Shown here piece by piece: positions 1 to 7,478 of a DNA stretch of 53,206 nt. The notes beneath the pieces were generated by a model that ran no database searches, was not told where the DNA came from, and saw only the letters and a list, made by a program, of their open reading frames with translations. The stretch is from Solobacterium sp. (GTDB taxonomy: Bacteria > Bacillota_I > Bacilli_A > Erysipelotrichales > Erysipelotrichaceae): NCBI GenBank assembly GCA_017539385.1, contig JAFYHC010000089.1, positions 1-53,206 of the forward strand, given 5' to 3'. Each line of letters begins with the position of its first letter. Position 1 is the first letter of the stretch. Made by a program: the position numbers and the translations under genes.

Positions 1-1
1 A

Positions 2-205
2 AGAGGCTGTGTTTGTCTAGGCGAAGGAAAATATGAGATAACCGTATATTCTTCCTGCTGTAACATGGATCGGGGAATTTACTATTACAGAACATATGAG
101 AATTCTCAGATTACAGCCGTAGATATGCACAAAGAGGCAATAGACGGAGAAGCATTGATTCGGTATCCGATGATCAAAGAACAGCAGATACGATATCAAA
201 ACTGA
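2..205 (+). CDS. Choloylglycine (bile salt) hydrolase family, C-terminal 67 residues only
   Basis: The frame is open from the window edge and ends at TGA 203-205. The translated tail contains YSSCCNM, a run of Tyr/Thr before the word YENSQITAVDMHKE, then LIRYP, QQIRYQN and the stop. This is the usual C-terminal beta-strand pattern of Ntn-hydrolases of the choloylglycine hydrolase/penicillin V acylase family, which deconjugate bile salts in gut bacteria. The catalytic N-terminal Cys lies outside the window, so activity cannot be judged. The family call rests on remembered similarity of the tail. Substrate (bile salt or penicillin V) is unresolved. Confidence 0.78.
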   Translation, partial: RGCVCLGEGKYEITVYSSCCNMDRGIYYYRTYENSQITAVDMHKEAIDGEALIRYPMIKEQQIRYQN

Positions 206-264
206 TATCAAGATATATTTCAGTTTGTAGAATTGTTCGGTATAACGATTTTTATCATAATTAA

Positions 265-441
265 TTCAGCTTTACCATTGACATTCATAGCAACGTCTCC
301 AGGCACGTCGAGACGGTATGCTGCTTATACCACCAAAAGAAGGACTTTATTTCAGTGCTGTATAAGCCGAAGAACACGGACGATTTGAAAAAAATTGAAA
401 TATTGATTGAGAAATCGAAATTTGACGAAGACAACATATGA
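265..441 (+). pseudogene. Remnant of an RNA (uracil-5)-methyltransferase C-terminus (RumA/RlmD-like)
   Basis: Frame 1 is open from just after a TAA at 262-264 to TGA 439-441. It has no start codon and no ribosome binding site. It carries an HVETV motif preceded by a DIHSN-like stretch, which recalls the end of RumA-type 23S rRNA uracil-5-methyltransferases (D-x-F-P...HVETV). The following Lys-rich tail is not diagnostic. Its stop overlaps the ATG of the next gene at 438. I read it as the 3' end of a gene whose 5' part has been deleted. The family call rests on one motif, so it is tentative. Confidence 0.45.
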
Positions 442-1238
442 AACTAACAATGCTCGGAACAGGAAATGCTCTGGTTACAGAATGCTATAATACCTGTTTT
501 GTGATGGAAGATAATAAACAGTATTTCATGGTGGATGGCGGAGGCGGCAGTACGATCCTTCGTCAGCTGAAGCATGCTGGATATGACTGGATGGATATGC
601 GCCATATCTTTGTAACGCATAAGCATGTCGACCATCTGATGGGGATCATCTGGATGGTACGGATGATCTGTCAGTTCATGAATCATGGTGAGTATAAAGG
701 CAAAGCATATATCTACTCGCATAAAGAGGTTCTGGATCTTATAAGAGACATAACTGGAAATCTTCTGCTGGAGAAAGAAACCAGATTCATTGATGACAGA
801 CTGCATATGGTAGAAGTCCATGATGGGGAAACGATGAATGTGATCGGGCACGATATTACTGTCTTTGATATTCAGTCCACCAAGGCAAAGCAATACGGAT
901 TCTGCATGGATCTGGGGGATGGAAAGAAACTGACCTGCTGCGGGGATGAGCCATACGATACCTGCGAAGAAAAGTATGCAGAAAACAGTGAATGGCTGCT
1001 TCATGAGGCATTCTGCCTTTATTCACAGAGGGACATCTTTGATCCGTATGAAAAGCACCATTCTACGGTAAAGGATGCCTGCGAACTGGCAGAGAAGCTG
1101 AATATCAGGAATCTGCTGCTCTATCATACAGAAGATAAAAACCTGGATCAGAGGAAGCACCTTTATACTGAGGAAGGCTCCCTGTATTATCATGGAAACC
1201 TGTTTATTCCGGATGATCTGGAAACATTAGAACTATAA
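438..1238 (+). CDS. MBL-fold metallo-hydrolase, RNase Z/ElaC-like
   Basis: 266-residue single-domain metallo-beta-lactamase-fold enzyme. It opens with a first strand and GTGN turn (residues 7-10), has the DGGGGST loop near 33-39, and the zinc motif HKHVDH at 61-66. CGDEPYD and LLLYHTED carry likely further Asp and His ligands. The arrangement resembles RNase Z/ElaC-related hydrolases, but the RNase Z exosite arm is not evident, so the substrate is unknown. The ATG at 438 overlaps the stop of the decayed frame before it and has only a weak purine-rich site (GAAG) upstream. The protein is probably cytosolic, since no signal peptide is seen. Confidence 0.85.
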   Translation: MKLTMLGTGNALVTECYNTCFVMEDNKQYFMVDGGGGSTILRQLKHAGYDWMDMRHIFVTHKHVDHLMGIIWMVRMICQFMNHGEYKGKAYIYSHKEVLDLIRDITGNLLLEKETRFIDDRLHMVEVHDGETMNVIGHDITVFDIQSTKAKQYGFCMDLGDGKKLTCCGDEPYDTCEEKYAENSEWLLHEAFCLYSQRDIFDPYEKHHSTVKDACELAEKLNIRNLLLYHTEDKNLDQRKHLYTEEGSLYYHGNLFIPDDLETLEL

Positions 1239-1463
1239 ATCAATACAACAAATTCCCGTTGATAGACAAATTCCCGCTTGCCGCGTACAGTCACCGGTTT
1301 ATCGGTATACCGGTTTTCAGTATGTTCATTCGATCCTGCCCTGGCCTGGGTATTTGCGAACGGTTGTTGTTCTTTGCCGGAAAACAGACATCGAGCCATT
1401 GGATTTACATTTTCAGATGCAGATCAGCCGCCAAAAAGCGAAGTTGTATAATGAGGTAACCAC

Positions 1464-1796
1464 ATGAATCACACATCAAAACAGACAACCATTTATATCG
1501 GCCTGAACGATTCCGAGACCGGTATCCAGAAATATGATTCCAAAAAGTACCTTTCAATCCTGAAAACCGCCTGCAGAAGCTACAAAGTCGCTTTCTCCGT
1601 TCAGGAGATCAACGGGGGATACTTTCACGAGGACGGACGCTATACGGAAGAAAACACATTAATGCTCATGCTGATCGACGTTTCCGACCAGATCATCACT
1701 GAACTTGCAAAGGATCTGTGTGCTTTTTTCCATCAGGAAAGCGTTATGGTAACATCCTCCCCCACATCGGTAGTATTTATAAAAGAAACGCTTTAA
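1464..1796 (+). CDS. Conserved hypothetical protein, 110 aa
   Basis: Small soluble protein starting after a GAGG site (1453-1456). It begins with an IYIGLND strand, has a central INGGYFHEDGRYTEENTLMLML segment and ends with strand-like SVMVTSSPTSVVFI. The alternation of strands and helices suggests a ferredoxin-like or ACT-like alpha/beta sandwich, possibly related to small DUF3574-type proteins. I do not recognise a named family with confidence. It stands alone: the 225 bases upstream and 234 bases downstream hold no convincing gene. No signal peptide or membrane segment is visible. Confidence 0.65.
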   Translation: MNHTSKQTTIYIGLNDSETGIQKYDSKKYLSILKTACRSYKVAFSVQEINGGYFHEDGRYTEENTLMLMLIDVSDQIITELAKDLCAFFHQESVMVTSSPTSVVFIKETL

Positions 1797-2030
1797 TTCT
1801 TCCCTATGGTCCATGGGAGGCACATACCGGCTTCAAGAATGCCACATAGTTGCGCTCTGCCATCAGAGTAAAAAAAGAACGTCGATGTTTCCCGCAAAGG
1901 ATGAAAAGCGATGACAGCATAATAGACGCATCAAGCCGTGGGGAATGTGTCATGAAACTCACTCGAACAGGATAATGATTAAGGTATGATTGCGGCTGAT
2001 CGATAAATACCGACGTGGAGGGCATGCAAA

Positions 2031-2498
2031 ATGAATGCTGAAAAAGCCGGAAGACAGGACGTTGATGCACTGGTAAAAATGCGTATCAACTATCTGAGTG
2101 AAGACTATGGCAGTCTTGATGCACAGGATCTTTCTTTGATTAAAAGGGATTTACCCGGTTATTTTCAGACGCATCTGGACAGGGATTTATTTGTCTATGT
2201 GATCAGGGATGATCACACGGTTGTTTCATGTGCATTCCTGCTGATCGTTGAAAAACCAATGAGTCCTGCATTTATCAATGGGAAAACAGGAATTGTTCTG
2301 AATGTATATACATGTCCTGGTTACAGACGGAGAGGGTATGCAAAAAAGGTCATGGATGCATTGCTCTGTGATGCTAAGAATATGAATATCTCTGCTGTAG
2401 AACTGAAAGCCACGGCGGATGGATATTCTTTGTACCGCTCTTTGGGATTTGCGGACGATCAATCCAAGTACAGCCTGATGAAATGGAAGAACCAGTAA
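2031..2498 (+). CDS. GNAT family N-acetyltransferase
   Basis: 155-residue GNAT-fold protein. The acetyl-CoA loop is seen in NVYTCPGYRRRGYAKKVMDALL, with the R-R-R-G-Y-A signature in the Q/R-x-x-G-x-G/A position around residues 100-104. The C-terminal SLYRSLGF words match the final strand and helix of GNATs. It starts at ATG 2031 behind GGAGG near 2016-2020. The acceptor substrate is unknown. It is followed by a second, unrelated-looking GNAT gene. Confidence 0.85.
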   Translation: MNAEKAGRQDVDALVKMRINYLSEDYGSLDAQDLSLIKRDLPGYFQTHLDRDLFVYVIRDDHTVVSCAFLLIVEKPMSPAFINGKTGIVLNVYTCPGYRRRGYAKKVMDALLCDAKNMNISAVELKATADGYSLYRSLGFADDQSKYSLMKWKNQ

Positions 2499-2644
2499 TC
2501 CGTGTGCATGAAGGCAGAGAGGTTGTCGTGTATCAGCGAGGGGAAGGATTTATCTGTGTCATTTTCTGAGCCATGTGGAATCCATCATGGTGCATTCCTG
2601 TGCCGTTTACAAAAACAAAAATACTGTTTTGGGGGAGAATCCCA

Positions 2645-3172
2645 ATGATGATGTTAATAGAACCAGCAGAACAATACACACAGGAGATTCAGGCATATCG
2701 AAAAGAGTTTCTGGACTGCGGCGATTCTATGGACGGTACAGGAGCACTCAGAAGATTTGATGATCCGCAGGATTGGGTTGATCACTCATACAGATGCAAG
2801 AATCCTGATACTGTCCCGCAGGGCCTTGTGCCGGCAACACAATATATGCTTGTAAGAGGAGAAGACCGTAAGATTATCGGTATGATTCAAATCAGGCATT
2901 ATTTCAATGAATATCTGAAGAAGTACGGCGGACATATAGGATACTCTGTTGTACCCAGTGAACGGTGCAAAGGATATGCAGCAATGATGCTTAAAATGGC
3001 TTTGCCAAAATGCAGAGAGCTGGGAATTGGGAAAGTCCTGATTACCTGTATAAAAGGCAATGAAGGCAGCAAAAGAACGATCATGAAAAACGGCGGTGTT
3101 TACGAATCCACCGTGTATGAGCCGGATGCGGGAGTCGATCTGGAGAGATACTGGATCGATCTTTCCGAGTGA
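2645..3172 (+). CDS. GNAT family N-acetyltransferase (second copy)
   Basis: 175-residue GNAT. The frame is open further upstream, but the GGGGAG site at 2633-2638 and a run of ATG codons (2645, 2648, 2651) set the start here. The motif A region is GGHIGYSVVPSERCKGYAAMMLKMAL, which carries the R-x-x-K-G-Y-A pyrophosphate loop. It is followed by VLITCIKGNEGSKRTIMKNGG, typical of the RimJ/RimL-like branch in which an Asn and Ser/Lys face acetyl-CoA. It shares no close sequence with the GNAT just upstream, so this is not a simple tandem duplication. The substrate is unknown. Confidence 0.85.
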   Translation: MMMLIEPAEQYTQEIQAYRKEFLDCGDSMDGTGALRRFDDPQDWVDHSYRCKNPDTVPQGLVPATQYMLVRGEDRKIIGMIQIRHYFNEYLKKYGGHIGYSVVPSERCKGYAAMMLKMALPKCRELGIGKVLITCIKGNEGSKRTIMKNGGVYESTVYEPDAGVDLERYWIDLSE

Positions 3173-3381
3173 TAACTTATTTTGGTTCTGCTGTAAATAT
3201 GGGATATAGCTCTCATATTACTGTTTCATAAGAAATAAAAAGCTATATTGATCATGGGATGTTGGCAAAGAGGCAGAAACAGGGAAATATACAGGTGCAA
3301 CTGATGGTTTCGTAATTGCATACTGCTGTGTATGGAGTATTGTTGGCTGTTTGGGTATGTTTTAAGTGAATGGAGGAAAAC

Positions 3382-3855
3382 GTGGCACTTTCGGAAAGAT
3401 TATATGAACTTCGAAAGAAGAGGGGCCTTTCACAGGAGCAGCTTGCTGATCAGTTAGGCGTAAGCAGGCAGGCGGTATCAAAGTGGGAATCCGGCAGAGC
3501 GGTTCCGGAAACCAATACGCTTATTTCCATCAGTACGTTTTTCGATGTATCACTTGATTACCTGATGAAAGAGGATGATTCTGCTGCACATGAATCGCCA
3601 GCAGGCTTGATGAATGATATGCCGGGAAAAGATCCCGGAAGAAAGAAGAGTGTCCTGGGAATGATTTGCTGCATCGGCGGAATTGTCTGCATGATCATCT
3701 GGGCATTTGTTTCTATTCTTATTCCATCGATGTCACATCAAATCAGTGAATCATCCGTGATTACTGTAGACGGGAATGGAATACTTCTGATTCTCTGCCT
3801 GGCTGCCGTCATTGCCGGTGCAGTTTTCCTCCTTTCAGGCAGATCTGAAAAATAA
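3382..3855 (+). CDS. XRE-family HTH regulator with C-terminal membrane helices
   Basis: The N-terminal HTH_3 domain (about 60 residues) contains RLYELRKKRGLSQEQLADQLG and SRQAVSKWESGRAVPE, the classic Xre/Cro recognition helix. After a linker come two hydrophobic segments (MICCIGGIVCMIIWAFVSIL and ILLILCLAAVIAGAVFLL) that should anchor it in the membrane. I use GTG 3382 because GGAGG (3372-3376) sits five bases upstream. The in-frame ATG at 3370 overlaps that site and would lack one. Followed 11 bp later by a small membrane protein with a strong RBS, so the two are probably co-transcribed. Membrane-tethered XRE proteins often control neighbouring transport genes. Confidence 0.85.
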   Translation: MALSERLYELRKKRGLSQEQLADQLGVSRQAVSKWESGRAVPETNTLISISTFFDVSLDYLMKEDDSAAHESPAGLMNDMPGKDPGRKKSVLGMICCIGGIVCMIIWAFVSILIPSMSHQISESSVITVDGNGILLILCLAAVIAGAVFLLSGRSEK

Positions 3856-3866
3856 GGAGATTTCAT

Positions 3867-4085
3867 ATGAAGACCATATCTGCATTGTTTCTGGTTTTGG
3901 CAGTCATTCTGTCTCATATTATGTGCGCTGTTACAGCATATAATTACTGTGACATGAAGTGGGGTATCAAATATGCCGGGTATAGTGCCCCGGCATCTGC
4001 AGCATTCTTAACGGCAATTCCATACGCTGCCGGAATCCTCGTATGCGTATTATTGGCTGTTTTCTTCCGGAAGAAGATCGTATAA
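3867..4085 (+). CDS. Small two-helix membrane protein, 72 aa
   Basis: Starts 7 bases after AAGGAG and 11 bases after the XRE gene. It has two hydrophobic spans (residues about 3-25 and 42-67) separated by a short loop rich in Tyr and Gly, and ends in FFRKKIV, which suits a cytoplasmic C-terminus by the positive-inside rule. No family is recognised. It may be a partner of the membrane-linked regulator upstream. Confidence 0.65.
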   Translation: MKTISALFLVLAVILSHIMCAVTAYNYCDMKWGIKYAGYSAPASAAFLTAIPYAAGILVCVLLAVFFRKKIV

Positions 4086-4150
4086 AAGTGACACACTGGA
4101 GTTACTGTACTGCCGTCAGCAGTGTCAGGGAGTGATATAAGGAGGCTGGT

Positions 4151-4468
4151 ATGGCATCGCACAAAGAATATCTGGATTTCATCCTGGAGCAGCTGTCAGG
4201 ACTGGAAGACGTAACCTATCGGGCAATGATGAATGAATATATCATCTACTATCAGGGAAAAATCGTTGGCGGTATTTACGATGACCGTTTTCTGGTGAAG
4301 CCGACGAAATCAGCAATTGCCATGATGCCGGATGCGGACAGGGAACTTCCCTATGAAGGCGCAAAAGAGATGCTGCTGGTTAAAGATGTTGACAATAAAG
4401 AGTTCCTGATAGAACTGCTGGAAAAGATGTATCCGGAACTGCCTGCTATGAAGAAAAAGAGAAAGTGA
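4151..4468 (+). CDS. TfoX N-terminal domain protein
   Basis: 105-residue protein that fits the TfoX_N domain alone: an LSGLEDVTYRAMMNEYIIYYQGKIVGGIYDDRFLVKPT core, then the MMPDADRELPYEGAKEML loop and a Lys-rich tail. In Gram-positive bacteria these short proteins lack the TfoX C-terminal domain and have no proven role in competence. RBS GGAGG at 4141-4145. It sits in a series of small single-domain genes. Confidence 0.85.
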   Translation: MASHKEYLDFILEQLSGLEDVTYRAMMNEYIIYYQGKIVGGIYDDRFLVKPTKSAIAMMPDADRELPYEGAKEMLLVKDVDNKEFLIELLEKMYPELPAMKKKRK

Positions 4469-4510
4469 TTCCCGTGAAAGCGGATTGTACTGTATGCGGA
4501 GGAAATGGGA

Positions 4511-4798
4511 ATGAGCAAACGATATGAGTTCGATGGAATCATTCATGAAAACGCAGACAATGGCGGTGCTTATATCATTTTCCCGTGGGATATCCGGGCG
4601 GTCTTTGGAAAAGGCCGGGTAAAAGTACATGCGGAATTCGACGGGATTCCTTATGACGGAAGCCTTGTCAACATGGGCGTAAAAGATGAAAACGGGAATA
4701 TATGCTACATCATCGGAATCCTGAAGGCAATACGAAAGCAGTTGAATAAAGGGGATGGTGATGCTGTGCATGTGGTGATCACGGAAAGGAATTCGTGA
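4511..4798 (+). CDS. DUF1905 domain protein
   Basis: About 95 residues matching DUF1905: KRYEFDGIIHEN, then the GGAYIIFPWDIRAVFGKGRVKVHAEFDG signature, YDGSLVNMG and YIIGILKAIRKQLNKGDGDAVHVVI. These are small beta-barrel proteins of unknown function, often near TfoX-N or YdeI-like genes, as here. The GGAGG at about 4499-4503 lies at proper distance for ATG 4511. An ATG at 4505 in the same frame is too close to it. Confidence 0.85.
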   Translation: MSKRYEFDGIIHENADNGGAYIIFPWDIRAVFGKGRVKVHAEFDGIPYDGSLVNMGVKDENGNICYIIGILKAIRKQLNKGDGDAVHVVITERNS

Positions 4799-4906
4799 TT
4801 GCAACCGGACATAACATAATACATAAAAATCTGTTACGTGCGGTTGGCAGATATACATGCATCTACAGTTCACAATAATCATATAAATCGAATATCTGGA
4901 GGTTTT

Positions 4907-5629
4907 ATGATTATTGCAGAAGTACGGGACCTGGTGAAAAAATACCCGTCATTTAATCTAAGCAATATATCCTTCCGTCTTGAGAGCGGAAGGATCATTG
5001 GTTTTATCGGAAGAAACGGCGCCGGCAAAACAACAACCATCAAAGCGATGCTGAACATGATCCATCCGGATGGCGGAACCGTGCGCTATTTTGATCGATC
5101 CTTTGCAGACAATGAAGCAGACATCAAGAAAAGAATCGGTTATTCGACAGGAACGGTCAGCTGGTATCCCAGGAAAAAGATTCGTGATATTGCCGATGTT
5201 GTAAAACAATTCTATGACACATGGGATGGAGACGCATATCGAACATATCTGGATCTCTTCGCAGTCGATGAGATGAAAACGCCCCTTGAGCTGTCGGAAG
5301 GAATGAAGGTGAAAGTAAATCTGATACTGGCACTCGCACATAAATCCGAAGTGCTTATTCTGGATGAACCGACAAGCGGTCTGGATCCGTTTTCACGCAA
5401 TGAGTTACTGGAAATATTTGAAGAACTTCGGGATAAAGGCGTGACGGTATTCTTTTCTACGCATATTATTTCTGATATCGAAAAATGTGCGGATGATATT
5501 ATCTATATCTCCAAAGGAAGAATCGCAGCCGCAATGGGAAAAGCAGATTTCATTGAGCAGTATTCGTTACCAGGTGAAAGCCTGGAAGATACAATGCTCA
5601 GGATGGAAGGCGGTGCTGCTCATGCGTAA
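4907..5629 (+). CDS. ABC transporter ATP-binding protein (ABC-2 exporter type)
   Basis: 240-residue ABC ATPase. Walker A GRNGAGKTT is at about 35-43, a degenerate signature LSEGM replaces LSGGQ at about residue 130, Walker B and D-loop are VLILDEPTSGLDP near 145-157, and the H-switch is FFSTHII. The weak signature and the small size fit the YtrB/EcsA-like families that pair with ABC-2 permeases. The RBS GGAGG at 4898-4902 fixes the start, though the frame extends upstream. Its stop overlaps the permease start by 8 bases, so the two are translationally coupled. Confidence 0.92.
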   Translation: MIIAEVRDLVKKYPSFNLSNISFRLESGRIIGFIGRNGAGKTTTIKAMLNMIHPDGGTVRYFDRSFADNEADIKKRIGYSTGTVSWYPRKKIRDIADVVKQFYDTWDGDAYRTYLDLFAVDEMKTPLELSEGMKVKVNLILALAHKSEVLILDEPTSGLDPFSRNELLEIFEELRDKGVTVFFSTHIISDIEKCADDIIYISKGRIAAAMGKADFIEQYSLPGESLEDTMLRMEGGAAHA

Positions 5630-6275
5630 CATATTACGGAAAGAAATGCGGCTGAGCGCATCCATCCTGTCTTATCTGTTTATTCTCTTTGGACTGATGT
5701 TCTTTCTGCCTGGTTATCCTGTTCTCTGCAGTGCCTTCTTTACTGCACTTGGATTATTTCAAAGTTTTCAGACAGCAAGAGAAGCAAATGACATCGTGTT
5801 TTCTGCACTGCTTCCTATAGCAAAAAGGGATATTGTAAAGGGAAAGTATCTGTTTGTCTGTATGATCGAAAGCAGTGCGTTATTGCTGATGGCATTGGCA
5901 GTATGCATTCGCATGACCGTTTTATCAGAATCTGCCGTATATCGCAGCAATACCCTGATGAACGCCAATCTGTTTGCATTGGGAATGGCATGTGTGATCT
6001 TCGGTCTGTTTAACTGGATCTTTGTGGGTGGGTTCTTCAAAACAGCCTATAAGTTTGCACGGCCCTTTGTAACATTTATCATTGTCTGTTTTCTTGTTAT
6101 ATTTGCAGCAGAAGCGCTGCACCATATTCCGGGACTTGCATGGCTGAATGCCTTTGGCATAGACCATATAACCGCACAGCTGGTCCTGCTGGCGGCAGGG
6201 GTATTGATCTATGTGGTGCTGACAGTTGTCTCATGCCGCAAAGCATGTGCAGATTTTGAACGAATTGATTTGTAA
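5622..6275 (+). CDS. ABC-2 type permease subunit
   Basis: 217 residues with about six hydrophobic spans, including ILSYLFILFGLMFFLPGYP, ESSALLLMALAVCI, MACVIFGLFNWIFVGGFF, FVTFIIVCFLVIF and LVLLAAGVLIYVVL. The loop with DIVFSALLPIAKRDIVKGKYL is typical of the ABC-2_membrane_5 family. ATG 5622 lies inside the end of the ATPase gene. It is followed by an XRE-AbrB regulator 13 bases later. The cargo is unknown; such small pairs often export peptides or lipids. Confidence 0.85.
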   Translation: MRNILRKEMRLSASILSYLFILFGLMFFLPGYPVLCSAFFTALGLFQSFQTAREANDIVFSALLPIAKRDIVKGKYLFVCMIESSALLLMALAVCIRMTVLSESAVYRSNTLMNANLFALGMACVIFGLFNWIFVGGFFKTAYKFARPFVTFIIVCFLVIFAAEALHHIPGLAWLNAFGIDHITAQLVLLAAGVLIYVVLTVVSCRKACADFERIDL

Positions 6276-6288
6276 GGAGAAATGAGTG

Positions 6289-6723
6289 ATGCTGAAGGAT
6301 AATCTTGTCATGCTGCGGAATATTCATGGTTTTTCGCAGGAAGCAATTGCTGAAAAAATAGGAATTTCAAGACAGGCATATGCCAAGTGGGAAAGCGGAG
6401 CGACAGTCCCGGATATAGAAAAATGCAGTCTTCTGGCTGAGGTATATGGTACGACGATCGACAGTCTGGTACGTACAGAACCGGTAGAAGGTGTGGGTAT
6501 GATTCCACCTGCACCAAAAGGAAAGAATATATGGGGTTCTGCTGCAGTCAATGACCGCGGTCAGATCGTTATTCCGAAAGGCGCAAGAGAACGCTTCGGC
6601 CTGACCGGCGGACAGCGTCTGGTTGTTCTCAGCGATGAAAACGGAATTGCGCTCATTCCGGAGGAAGCATTTATGTCCAGTATGAGAGCCGTAATGGAAA
6701 AATGCCGGGAAGAAACCGAATAA
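6289..6723 (+). CDS. XRE HTH - SpoVT/AbrB double-domain regulator
   Basis: About 144 residues. The N-terminal Xre/Cro HTH contains LRNIHGFSQEAIAEKIGISRQAYAKWESGATVPD. After a linker follows a SpoVT-AbrB swapped-hairpin domain, AAVNDRGQIVIPKGARERFGLTGGQRLVVL. Two DNA-binding folds in one small protein is less common than either alone. ATG 6289 is preceded by AAGGAG; GTG 6286 is an alternative. Being last in the transporter operon, it is a good candidate for its autoregulator. A terminator follows. Confidence 0.9.
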   Translation: MLKDNLVMLRNIHGFSQEAIAEKIGISRQAYAKWESGATVPDIEKCSLLAEVYGTTIDSLVRTEPVEGVGMIPPAPKGKNIWGSAAVNDRGQIVIPKGARERFGLTGGQRLVVLSDENGIALIPEEAFMSSMRAVMEKCREETE

Positions 6724-6761
6724 ATGACACAGAAGTCTTTGAATTCTGCTTTAAGGCTGCT

Positions 6762-6785
6762 AAAAGCCTGAGGCTTTTTTTATAG
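6762..6785 (+). terminator. Intrinsic terminator after the ABC-2 exporter operon
   Basis: A 7-bp stem AAAAGCC / GGCTTTT with a TGA loop runs into a stretch of T. It ends the exporter-regulator operon. Confidence 0.8.
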
Positions 6786-6801
6786 GGGGTCTTCTCGGAA
6801 A

Positions 6802-6842
6802 CGGTCAACGGTTCTATGATGAAGTTGACCGAAGCGGTTAAC
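6802..6842 (+). promoter_or_regulatory. Candidate TetR operator and promoter
   Basis: CGGTCAAC (6802-6809) and GTTGACCG (6824-6831) are perfect inverted 8-mers around a TATGAT hexamer (6815-6820), a plausible -10. A further half-site CGGTTAAC at 6835-6842 combines with the second arm into TTGACCGAAGCGGTTAA, a near-perfect 17-bp palindrome. The ATG of the TetR gene is at 6854, so binding here would block its own promoter. Confidence 0.6.
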
Positions 6843-6853
6843 AGAGGTATGAG

Positions 6854-7477
6854 ATGAATCCCAAGTATTATTCCCTGCCCAAAGAGAAACAAGAAGCGAT
6901 CCTGAATGCAGGATTTCATGTCTTTTCACAGAACACTTATAAGAAGAGTCCGATGAGTGAAATTGCCAATGCGGCCGGCATCAGCAAGGCATTGCTTTTC
7001 CATTATTTTCATAACAAGAAAGAACTGTATCTGTTCCTGTGGGATACGTGCTGCAGGATCACAGTGGAGGAAATGACACGAAGCGGTGCATATGAACAGA
7101 AGGATCTGTTTGGCAGTATGGATTACGGGATGCAGGCAAAGCTGCGGCTGATGCGGCAGTATCCCGACATCGGTGTATTTGCTGTCAGGGCATTTTACGA
7201 AAAAGATCCTGAAGTGAGTGCGGATATCCAGAAAAGCATGGGACAGTATCTGAATACGCATGCGGCAAAGAAACTGCAGAATCTGGATCCCGAGGACTTC
7301 ATCCCCGGCATTGATCTTCAGATGATGTACAGGGAGATGTACTGGGCATCGGAAGGATGTTTATGGGAATACATTCAGCGCGGATCCATGAATGTGGATG
7401 AAATGGAGAAAGACTTCAGAAAACTGCTGGAGTTCTGGAAAACGATTTATCTTCGAAAGAACAGGGATGGGATTTGA
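6854..7477 (+). CDS. TetR/AcrR family transcriptional regulator
   Basis: 207 residues. The N-terminal HTH has KQEAILNAGFHVFSQNTYKKSPMSEIANAAGISKALLFHYFHNKKELY, the standard TetR_N sequence with the recognition helix at about 35-50. The C-terminal ligand domain is helical and variable. The gene is followed directly (1 base) by an alpha/beta hydrolase and then by an ICMT-like methyltransferase, so the three form one operon. Inverted repeats in the 50 bases upstream suggest autorepression. The inducer is unknown. Confidence 0.92.
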   Translation: MNPKYYSLPKEKQEAILNAGFHVFSQNTYKKSPMSEIANAAGISKALLFHYFHNKKELYLFLWDTCCRITVEEMTRSGAYEQKDLFGSMDYGMQAKLRLMRQYPDIGVFAVRAFYEKDPEVSADIQKSMGQYLNTHAAKKLQNLDPEDFIPGIDLQMMYREMYWASEGCLWEYIQRGSMNVDEMEKDFRKLLEFWKTIYLRKNRDGI

Positions 7478-7478
7478 C

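Noticed and set aside
1239..1463. 225-base stretch with an 18-base-period 11-mer repeat (ACAAATTCCCG at 1248 and 1266) and a TATAAT at 1447-1452
   Set aside because: Only two repeat copies, and the hexamer is too near the ATG at 1464 with the RBS overlapping it; no gene or clear element.
1797..2030. 234-base stretch before the first GNAT
   Set aside because: Short frames on both strands have no RBS or motif; nothing supported.
2499..2644. Short frame ending in REVVVYQRGEG-like residues before the second GNAT
   Set aside because: Might be the tail of a lost gene, but about 25 residues do not allow a family call.
3173..3381. Frame with DGFVIAYCCVWSIVGCLGMF before the XRE gene
   Set aside because: Could be a membrane protein remnant; too short and without start.
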